Source: Siphonodentalium dalli (taxonomy: Eukaryota; Mollusca; Scaphopoda; Gadilida; Siphonodentaliidae). Taken from it: 64,000 nt of DNA. Under the pieces are notes generated by a model. That model worked only from the letters and a program-made list of their open reading frames with translations, was not told the origin of the DNA and did not search any database. The position numbers and the translations under genes are program-made. Of this stretch, positions 50,201-62,200 are shown piece by piece. The number at the start of each line of letters is the position of its first letter. Positions within the stretch are counted from its first letter, which is position 1. The stretch spans positions 114,802,509-114,866,508 of the forward strand of contig CP136068.1 in NCBI GenBank assembly GCA_032622095.1, read 5' to 3'.

Positions 50201-53200
50201 AAAACTAAAAGAAATTTGACTGTCTCTCACCAAGTCTTGAAATAGTGGGTCTGTCATTTTCAGAATGAGGTCCCCAGAGGGTGAATTTAGTGACGCTACC
50301 ATGCATAGCGTCACGAAATTCACCTTCTGGGGATCTCAATCTGCTTATGCCTCGAGTGAGATGCAGAGGATTATTTTTATGAGGGCCAGCCAAGTGAAAA
50401 TAATACTCACATCTCACGAGACGAAAAACCCATATGCTAAGCAGAACAGTTGACTGTTCTACTTGTTTATTGTATTTTCTATTCCACTTTGTTACAATCC
50501 AGACCACAATGAAAAACACGGTTGACCTAATATGTGACCCGCCATATCAAATCCAGTCGGAAGTCAGGATTTTTTACCCTGTGCCAATGCATTCTCTTAT
50601 ATATGCGAGTCGACCATAGGTCGCCTCGCATATATAAGAGAATGCATTGGCCTAACAATTTTGTATCATGTTTTTTAAATAAATGTTTCTTACAATTTTT
50701 AGGACATCAAATAAAACACATCCATTACCCTGCAGGGAGCCCCACACATATATAGAAGGATATAGAAGAGTGTCGTCTGCTCATGTTTGTCTGGGGCTCT
50801 GTATGGGTGAAATTATAAAATTGTTAAAGAATACAAGAACAAATTATTAAAATTGTTAGGCCAATGGATTCTCTTATATATGCGAGGCGACCTATGGTCG
50901 ACTCGCATATATAAGAGAATGCATTGGCACAGGGTAAAATAAATCCCGACTTCCAACTGGATTTGATATGGCGGGTCACATATGTTCTTAAAGCTACAAC
51001 ATCACCAGCCATTTCTTCTAAAATAATGCACAAAGTTACCGAATGATGCAACAATTGATGTCATAAGGCAGTACTGAGAGTAGGATATCATCTTAACCCT
51101 TTCAGTGCCTTTTTTTTTTTTTTAGATTTTACTGGGTTGAATTTTTTTGGGTATGCTTAAGCATGCTATAGCGAATTTAAAAACAAACTGGATAAAACCT
51201 TAGGGGCATGTTATAACTCAAAACTATCACCAAGTATTCACAGTAATAATTTTGATGCCCATGAAAAACGTAAGATTCCCTGGCACTAAACCTACAAAAT
51301 AAGTCTGTTAAAGAATATAAGAAAAAATTATTAAAATTGTAAAAAATTGTAAAAAATAATAACAAATGATGAAAAATTGTTAGGCCAATGCATTCTCTTA
51401 TATATGCGAGGCGACCTATGGTCGACTCGCATATATAAGAGAATGCATTGGCACAGGGTATATGGGTTGATACAAAAATCGGACCTGGCACTCAAAGGGT
51501 TAAGAGTAGGATAACATGGAAGTCTTATGGGAGTGGGGATACAATTTATATTTTGACATAAAAAGTTGATGAAAATAAAATAAACATTATTATTAATACC
51601 TTATGGTTCTGAGAATCAATGGCAGACATTCCATATGCATATCTCAACACAACCAAGTCCTGTTCATCCATCTGGTATTTCTACAAAACGGGAAATAAAA
51701 TTAATAAATACTTGTACATATATATGTAAGGCGTAGATGATATCTGCAGCCAAAATGGATGCAGTGAAGGATCCAGGGATTTTTTGGGGACACCTGTTTT
51801 CGGGCAATGATATGCCAAAGGCATATCTGGAAGGCGGGGGAGGTTTGTAAGGGGGTGTCCCCCTGCTGATGGTGGGGGGTCTGGGGGTTCTTCCCCTGGA
51901 ATTTTTTGAAAATTCATTGAGAGCTAATCCAGGGCTCTCTGAGTCAGTATTTTGAATTTTACTGAGAGATCAATTTGATCAAGTTTCTCAAGTGTTAACT
52001 TTGGAAATTTTTATATATATATGGGATTGGAAATGCTTATCAGTTATTGTCAGATATCTTCTGGTTCCATGGATTATGCTTATCCTGCTTGAAATGAGAC
52101 TTACCGTTCTCACTCTAATTCATATAATAGGCTATTTTCTAAAATTCAAGTGAGAAACGCATACATAATATACTAGTAGTGTAAAAACAATGTCTATTAA
52201 GTTAGTAATTAGTACTAATCTCTATGTTAATTATTCATTTGGTATTATGAGATCCCACCTGATAACCAGGTTAATTTGATCAAATTGTCTCTGTTCCTGT
52301 CAGGCCTCAGCTCACAAGGCGACTCGGGCGAGATTGTCGCCTTACTGTCGCTGACTTCGCCCTGTAGTCGCTCTAAGGCGAAATCGAAGTCGCCTTCAAT
52401 TTTAGGGGAAATTTTTTTTTTTTTCTTTATTTTTTTTTTTCCGGACATGTCCGTATATAGATGAATTGTGGCGGCCATCCCAAAAAGAAACAGACGATGC
52501 AGAGACAAACACCCAAGTGTTTAAAATAAAAAATAAAATATGACCTATTGTTTTGTGTTGTTATACCGTAGCCTTTGTTCGATCCCTTTGCGGTAATGAA
52601 TGTTAATCACGAATGTTTTGACACGCTGAAAACACGATGAGATGTTCGCATCTGTGTTGTTACTGACCATCGTGAGTGTCACAAATAAATGTTTTAATTA
52701 ACTTAAAAGACCGCCGTCCCGCTTTTCAGATATAAAACAATTACGACATTATCAGAGTATGTACCAGGCGCTTCGGAAGTTCGTTTCGGTAACGCGTCGG
52801 ACTTTTTGAAGAGACCGCATCGGACTTTTTGAAGAGACCGCTTCCGTAAATAAAATAATGTCAAGTTTATTGCTTTAATCGGATTATACCAGTGATGTTG
52901 GCATTAATTAAGGGAGGCCATTAATTAATTAAAAGCTTTTGCAACTCCTTTGTTAGTTAGTCCTTATTGTTTATTTTAGCGGACACCCACATTACAGCCG
53001 TGACCAAATTAATCTTACAAAGTTACATGCATCATAATTCAGACTGTACAAACGTATCTTCCAGGCTGCAGTCTAGGAAATAATACTACTTTCGTTTAGT
53101 TAAAAAATTAACTACTACTGTAACTTGATAATTGTCTTGCTTAAATGATAGCTACACAAAACATTTCCAAAATTTTTAAATGTATAATAACAATTAATTA

Positions 53201-56200
53201 TGCTAATTTCAGATAAGGTCAAATTTTTTTAGTTTTATTTCATCTTTTTAAAATTTTTATTGTCAGATGTTATAAAATAAAGTGATATTTGAAAATTGTC
53301 AATTTTTGGTGGTCTCCCCACTTCTCCCTGAAGTCTCCCTAAATTTCCTGAAGTCTCCCTAAATTTCCTGGAGGGAGACTTCAAGTCTCCCTGTTCTGGA
53401 CCCCTAGGCTGAGGCCTGGTTCCTGTACTGTATTGTGTAATTTCACTTGAATTTGTTTGAAATACTGAAGTCTAAAAGCCAAATGATAACTGTAAACAAA
53501 CCTGAACTGAAAGCTATCTGAAGTTTTCACAGATGAAAGCTAGATAAAGCCAAACATACTTTACATTATGATTCCAACTGTTAAACTTCAATGTTTTTTT
53601 TGTAAACTTAAATGTCTTTATGTCGATTGAAAAAAAAAATGTTTTTCAAATTATTTTTTTTGGGTGCCTGGAGTTTGGGTACCCAAGCCCGTAAACAGTA
53701 TAAAAACCAGCCTGGATATGTCCCTGTAAATAATTAATCACAATTACTTTATAAAGTAATTAATTACTTTTAAATTACTTTGGTGTGACTTTCAGAATTG
53801 TTCCATCTGTCATTGTGAAATGGTCTTGTACTGAGCACATACCAGAAATTGGTAGCAACAAGAGCATCGCTAGGGCGTGGCAAAAATATGCCTGTGGTAA
53901 TTCCAACAAAGGACCATAACTCTTGTGAAAATTGGCGGGCAGAATCCAAATTCCAACTTGACCTGTATTTTGGGCTAGTATACACGTACCAAATTTCATT
54001 CCTTCAGTTTAGACTTCATAAAGTTATCATACGGAAACAACAAATTCCAACAAAAAGGACCATAATTCGGGTGAAAATTGACAGGCGGAAAAACAATTTG
54101 AACATGACCTGTATTTTGTGCTAATAAACCCACATACCAAATTTCATTCATTCAGATGAGACTATCTAAAGTAATCATCTAGAAACCAAAAGTGAACGGA
54201 CGAACAGACAGACAATAACATAATATGTCCTGTTTAAAAAGAAAAAAAAAATGAATGGTAATACCTCACCAGTAAATGTAAAACAGGTTATAGTGTCCTC
54301 TTTGAAAGATGTGCATCAGTCTGTCCCAGGAGACGGGTGTGATTGCTCTCACACCCGAACACTCTTGCAATTTTAAAATCACAGGTTATAAAATTGCACT
54401 CGTCCCTTTTACTTATGGTGGCTGTTAATGGCAATTCAATGTTGGAACTATTTGAAAGTTTACTTCGATCCTGTCACGTTTCCATTCAATTATGGGCATG
54501 TGAAAGTGAAACATATGTCTATCCCACAATGTCATTTTGTTTGAGATAACCCCAACTTATAATTATGTTATGTGTGCATCCAACTTCTGAATCGTGGGAG
54601 CAAATACGTGCTCTCACTGTTTGTTTCCTCATTGGAAATCAGTGCTCATTTATGTTGATATCATTATGTTGTTCAAGCCTTGAAATAGCGTGTCTGTCAT
54701 TTACAGAATGAGGTCCCCAGAGGGTGAATTTAGTGATGATACCCCGCATAGTGGGCTAGCATCACCAAATTCACCCTCTGGGGACCTCATTCTGCTCACA
54801 CCTCAGCAGAATGAGGTTCACAGAGGGTGAATTTGGTGATGCTAGCCCGCTATGCGGGGTAGCATCACTAAATTCACCCTCTGGGGACCTCATTCTGCAA
54901 ATGACAGACACCCTATTTCAAGGCTTGATGTTGTCAGCTAGAGCTATTTCAGCTTTTGTGGTTCCCATCCATACGCATGTCCTTTTCACTTTAGAATAAC
55001 TAAAGTTTTACTGTTTAAGGTGACCACATCAGAATGAGCAATGTGGGATGCCACTGTGCCCTGGGCCCAAGCCTTGAAATAGTGTGTCTGTCATTTGCAG
55101 AATGAATGAGGTTCCCAGAGGGTGAATTTAGTGATGCTACCCCACATAGCGGGCTAGCATCACCAAATTCACCTTCGGGGAACCTCATTCTGCTGAGGTG
55201 TAAGCAGAATGAGGTCCCCAGAGGGTGAATTTGGTGATGATAGCCCGCTATGTGGGGTAGCATCACTAAATTCACCCTCTGGGGACCTCATTCTGCAAAT
55301 GACAGGCACACTATTTCAAGGCTTGCCTGGGCCTGCAAACAAAGTACCCTACCTTGCTCACCGGAAGCTTGTATAATGCTAACGATGAACAGATAGTCTG
55401 CCGTCTGAGCAGTTTTTGCCAGTCCAAAAATTTAAATAGTATAAATAAAATTGTAGAGAACCCTGAGTCTCAGCTCATGTAATTATAATATATTCATTAT
55501 TCATACAATTGTTAAGTTGTCGCCTTATGTAGGCCAAAATATTCCAGTAGTTTTACGGAGTGGTTTGTATGTGTCACTTTAAATAAGTTTGGATATTGTA
55601 CACTATTTGTGTTAATGTTTTTTAACGTTTAAAGTGACTTTTAGAGGTACCGTTGTTATACAATCATGTACTTCACATGGAAATCGCAGACCAAACGCTC
55701 TTCATTTGTATGGGTTAGACATATAAAGTTATCATGCGCACACCAGACGCAAGCAAACAGACGGACAGACAGAACTATGACATAACATGTTATTTTCTTG
55801 CATGTTCCTTTATATTTTTGTTTTATGTTCGGTTTTCTTGATGATCCCATATTTTGGTTTTTCCATTCAACCAAAGTTTTTGAAAAATGGGGGGGGGGGG
55901 GGAATCGGAAATTGCCAAAAGTTGGCCAAATTTGTTTTCTGTCCAGCGTGATCCATGAATGTACCTTAATGTTATCCATATGGACGATATCCAGAGCCCG
56001 TTGATATGATGACACAGCATTCTTCATCAGCCCTGCGAGGTAATCTTCTGAGCCTTGTTTCATGATTTTGAATGGGTCTTTCTCTCGGCCCTTGTCCTCT
56101 TGAGTCACATCATTCTATTTTTATGTATAGAAATTGAAATTTGTATAAAGAGAATATTTTAAGATGCATTCAAGATGCATTGCAATTGCACTATAGTAAT

Positions 56201-59200
56201 TGTAAATTGTACACAACTTATGGTCTTGCACCACTGAAAAAGTTTGAAACTGCAGGTGATACAAAAACTAGCCTTAGCACATACAATATTTACAATAAAT
56301 AGCTAAAAAAGTCTATATCATCAACAACAGTCTTTCCCATTTGGCACTTCTCAATTCAAGCAAAACATTTGATAAAGTAGCTTATTCCACACCCATTGAC
56401 GTGAGTCACATGTATTCAACGGATTCCCAGCCATTGAATACATATTATTGTATACCTCTAGTGGAATACAAGCCGGAACTATAATTGTTGACGTTGTCGC
56501 CAAGAAAGATGACGTACATTACGTCGATCATCCGCTTCCAGTTATCCCCCCATAATTACTGGTTATTTGTCAGACTTAAATCACAATAAAGGTAGCTATA
56601 GTAACAATGAAGGTGACATTTATGGACTGAACTTATCTGACTGAATGGTGTAGAATAAATACAGAACACAACTTGCATCATAATCTCGAATCTTTTATCG
56701 AACTCGTTGGGGACGGCGCAAAGTTATATTTCGCTCGAGCTACGCTCTCGCGAAATATATCCTTGTGCCATCTGCAACTCATTCGATAAAAGAGTCTCGA
56801 TTAAGATGCGCGTTGTGTTCTGTCTATATATCATTGCATGATAGAGGTTTTATAGGAATCAGCCAGGTACATATAACAAATATTTTCCAGTAACAGGCTT
56901 ATATTTTATTGTTGAGTCATAGAAAAATCATGTTGCAGCTCGGATGTTCCTTAGACAGGGTTCTCACAATTCAAAACTAATGAAATTCAAGAACATTTCT
57001 CAACACTTTTCAAAGCCATCAATTCTAAAAATTTGCAGCTATGTCAACAGTTTTTAAGTTTTATTCCAAACCCTCAATTAAAAACAGTAACAATGTCATC
57101 GGCATCAATTATGAGTTAGGCGAGTGGGGCTAATATTGCAAAAATTCAAGGCCACTCCCAACAGGAAACCAAACTATTTTTAAATTAACATGTAAAAAAT
57201 CAGAGAAAGTACCTCTATTGTTTTTGAACTTGTAGAATATTTTCTTGACCTTGACCTGTCTTTCGACTGACGCTTTTCTGGGGCAGTTTTTCTTCTATTA
57301 GCTCTTGGCAGGTGACTTTCAGCTTCAGAATCACTACTGACAAGCTCAGGAACTCCCTGAAGAAATCAAACAGGAAATCACAAGCAATGTAAATTGTTAG
57401 CAGTTCAAACTTATATGTTACAGTAATGCTCTAATTAATCGACCTCTTAACCACAGCAGAATTATGGGTAACTTTTCAGGATTTAGTCGGAAATATGGCT
57501 TGTTGTCAATCATCGGAAAGCTCTCGGCAACAAGCCATATTTCCGACTAAATCCTGAAAAGTTACCCATAATTCTGCTGTGGTTAAGAGGTCGATTAATT
57601 AGAGCATTACTGTAGCTAGTGATATGCGGTTTTATGGTTTCTCAGTTTTCTTTCAGTTTTATTTCAAAACCGATATATTCTATAAAACCTATTCTTCTGG
57701 TTTCAATTAACCTAAATTCACCTCTGTGGACCTCATTCTGCAAATGACAATTTTCACAAGAGTTATAATCAGGCTTGGTACTGATATGAAATTTGCAAAC
57801 TGTGGATTTATCAAGTCTTGAACTTAAAGGCATGGATGTGCCCAACAAACACCACGGCATATACTCCAATAATTAACACACAATTAGAGATACAGATGAA
57901 CTTCGCCTAGTCATGTTCCAATAATGCAAAAGCCCATCGGACCGATTTCCGATAACTGGAGGCACAATCTGCCGATTTCCGATTCCGATGTTTATATATT
58001 TTGTGCGTTTGTTCCCATAATGGACCTATATACACCCATTGCACTCCATATCCCAGTATAGTTTCAAAGCCAAATACATACAAATATATATATTATACTA
58101 TTTCTGCCGATGCCAGTTGTGCGCTGCCTTTGATGTATGACGGTAGTTGCTTTGACGAAGAGATCAAAGGTGCTGAATCAGAGTTACGTTATCACTGTAA
58201 GGAGAACACTTGCATGCGGTATAAAGGTCTTGATTGAATACTTTTTAGTTACGACAATGTATGGAATGTGATGATTATTAACTAAATTTAGAATAATGGA
58301 TAATAATTGGTGTCATATTTTTCTGAGATTTCCCAAATTCCCATTGGTCACACCTTTTATCTTTTAATAACTGGGAAGCTTTTATAGTTCCGCCTACTCA
58401 AATTTTGTTTTGCTAGACCGCATCTGAGTTCAATGTGGAGCTAAGCATATTTCATAGCGTATGCCGTAACTTATAATGAGAGCAACATTATAACAATGGC
58501 GACTCGCGGAGCGACAAAAACACGTGCAATTTGGGACTACTTCACCATAATGTCCCTTACAGACAAAAAAGCTAATTATGCCCCTCCTCACGTTGTTCAT
58601 TATTGAAGACAGTTCTGATCGCGACTGTACTAATTCATTCAGTGCGTGTTTCAAATTATTGACATAGCATGTGACGTCACAGCATGGCACGTGCTCGACC
58701 GGAAACTACATGTGCATTGTAATGAGGTCAGTTGTTGAATCTATTTCGTATCCATGCGATTGAACCAATAACTTCATATTACACGGGATATATCGGGCAG
58801 GTGTATTGCCATGCTTATATAACTCATACCAGACTGTTTGGACGATGCCAATAACTTCTTTGTAGGTTGTGACAACTGCGTTTTACATTCAATACTACGG
58901 TTGTATTGTGTACGTTTATTAAAGCATGCATATAGCGCTTAGATACTAAAATGTTTTTGTTTGTTTTGACAATCGGTAGATTAATATCTGATGGGCTATT
59001 ATCGGCCGATGGCCGATTCCGATTATCGGAACATCACTACCTTCGCGGTGGGTATTTCTGTCAAAATAGTCACATCCGTTAAAACTGACAAAAACAGAAT
59101 GAATATTAAAATATAGACATGCATTATTCTTATACCAATCATAGATATTGCGTAAATAGAATGCTATTGTAAACTTGGTACCTTTTGTTATGTAAACAAA

Positions 59201-62200
59201 AGCCAAAAATGTTATGGAACCTGGCTTTTGTTTACATAACAAAGCATATGAACTTGACAATAACATACTATTTACGAGATATCTATGATTGGAATAAGAA
59301 CAAAATATGCCTATATTATAATATTGTTTATGGCAGTTTTAATGGTTGTAATGATGATAGTGTCTCAATACCATTAATTGACTAAATCCAATATCTGACA
59401 TTAGTATTGACATATACATGTTAAACCTACCGTAGGATCCACATGTTTAGAATGACGTTTTTTATTGTTCTTTGTTGACTTGCTGTCTGTGTGATCACCA
59501 TGAATATCAGAGTCACTGCTTGTGAGGTCAGGAATATCCTGTAAGATTGAATGATAAGGAAGAATATCATGTTTGTCGATGAGATAGTGGAAATTTCCCA
59601 AAAACTAAAAGGTATACGAACCAAATCAACTGAATATATAGATCAGATTTTATTTGCACATTGGATGCCACAGTAATTTCAAACAACATCACGACATACA
59701 GAGTATATGTATCATTTATCAAACAAACACCAATGTTAAAGTGATGTGAAACACTCCGGTTGGGTGATAAAATAGAAATGGAGAATAATCTTGCTCAAGG
59801 TAGTTATTTATACGAATATTAATCCAAATTTACAACACACTGTCATAGTTATATATTAATTAAATGCAATGAGTCTCAACGGCGAAATCATTTGCGTCAG
59901 TTTATCACCAATTATTGCGTCCCGAATCGAGATGTATATATTTACAATTGAATGTAGTTCAGATGATGTTTTCTTTGAAGTGGTATGGTCAATTCGATTG
60001 AGATTTTCTGCGTTGATAGTAGAATGTTACATTCCCCCAGTTGGCATAGCGCCTGAATTCTAATTTATCAGTTTCACGCGCCCGAACAAGTCCGTAATAC
60101 GTCATTAAAATGTGGCTTGCAAGTTGGTGAATCAAAGACCACTGAGTGACCTTCTATGTACAGTAACAATAAAAACAATATCAATGTCCCATAATTTCAC
60201 TGGCAGTATATCTCATTCAAGTGCGGTACCCTTTGGAATCTAATCGTCAATTTGCTGTCACCAGTGTTTGCAAGGCAGGCACTCTAGATATGTTACCGAT
60301 AATGTGAACAAAGTACATGTGGGTTATTTTTGCAGTATGGGTCCAAAGGGTTGAGTATTTCAAAGAAATGTGAATTATATATTCACTGAATCAAACAATT
60401 AAATGTGAATTATATACTCACTGAATCAAACAATTAAATGTGAATTATATACTCACTGAATCAAACAATTAAATGTGAATTATATACTCACTGAATCAAA
60501 CAATTAAATGTGAATTATATTGTTTATTGAATCAAACAATTAAATGTGAATTATATACTCACTGAATCAAACAATTAAATGTGAATTATATACTCACTGA
60601 ATCAAATAATTAAAAGTGAATTATTTACTCACTGAATCAGCATTGTGGATCTCGCTGAAATTTCAAAGATACTATGTTAGAAAATGTTTTATTACACAAT
60701 CATTTGGGTATTTCCAGAAAGTATATAATATTCAGGCAGTGTGAAACAAGCCTACAAATAACTCACATTTCGTAATTTTGTGCCAGTCATATAAATATTA
60801 ACAAATTATATGATATGTATTATTGGACACCTTAGAAGATGTTAATAAATCAAATAGTTGCATAACACTTTGCAAAACAATAGTTGATTTTTCCCAACTT
60901 TGTTTGTTACCACCTAATATAAATGTAACCATTCCACTGCAGAAATATTGTGGAAAATGACGAAGTTTATCTATGAATAAAGCATGTGATGTTGTTTGTT
61001 TTCATTTTTGGATACACAAGCGATATATACGCAAATATACGTGTTATCAAAGCATTGAAAACAAGTAGTTTGTTACAAGTAAGAAATTTATAGTCTTACA
61101 CACATTGAATTAACAAAACATTTTATCGTTGCATAATACATATGAGCACTGGTCATAATGAGAGGTACAAGCAAACATGCACTGGACATTTGAGATTTTT
61201 GGCTGGTCATTGACAATGACCAGACAGTTATTTCCAGATTGGTGTTTCAACAGATATTCAGATGTGTGTTCAATTCAGCAGGGGAACACACTATGTAAAT
61301 TATGTTACTTTTGACAAGCAGCTGGAAAAGACACTATGAAATAATGAGTTTGAATGACGCCGATGATTCAACAATGGATGGCCAAAAAGGTAGAGTGTAA
61401 TATCGCGATGAGTAATAAAATGAACCCCGTAGGAGAAAGTAAAGTAGAAAGTTAATGCATCCAAATGGATTTTTCAGAAAGATAAATAATTAACAAAGTG
61501 AAGAAATCTCATCTTTAGAATATTTATATGGCCAGTCTGATTTGAAGCTAGATCATGCCATGAATCTCTACTATGACTAACGCCAGTAGAGCTCATATTC
61601 CACCAGTAAAAAACCTTGGAACTTTTTGAAATTTTGACAGGGAACCTTATAATGTCGAAAAAAAAACACGGGGAATATATTTCTTTTAGTTATTATCTGT
61701 TCCTTAATAATGTACATCACCGTAGGTGAAGGTCCCAACTCAAAGTTTCAAGATTTAAGTGAATTTTTGCTTTACAATGCTTACAATTATGGAATTTCTC
61801 CTGGGTATTTAATTCAATGTATATTGCGATATCGGCTCACAAAAGTCAGAGAAAAGCATGCAATTTTGAGTTAGGACATTCACGAACAGTGAAGTACATT
61901 ATTACGGAACAGATAAGAACTCTATAATGTTCCCTGTCAAAACTTCAAAAAGTTACAAGGTTTTGTACTGGTGAATATAATATCTATGGGCGTCAGCCAG
62001 AGTAGAGATTCACGACATGATCTAATTTGATGCCAAATAATTCATAATGTCCTACACCAATGTTTTTCTTACCAGGCAAAAGAAAATGAAAAATGTTTGC
62101 AATCACCGTTGATTCAGAACAAAAATTGTCTAAGACTCAAATAATTATTTTGTTTGGCTTTATCAGCTACTGTTATATGGATCATGATCGGCAGATGTTT

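Noticed and set aside
54240-54345. Candidate minus-strand exon LMHIFQRGHYNLFYIY before GTGAGG
   Set aside because: It would fall between the exons at 55965 and 51600, which already join in phase. The acceptor lacks a pyrimidine tract.
60366-60640. CRISPR-like repeat array
   Set aside because: No spacers; a plain 35-bp minisatellite over a splice donor.
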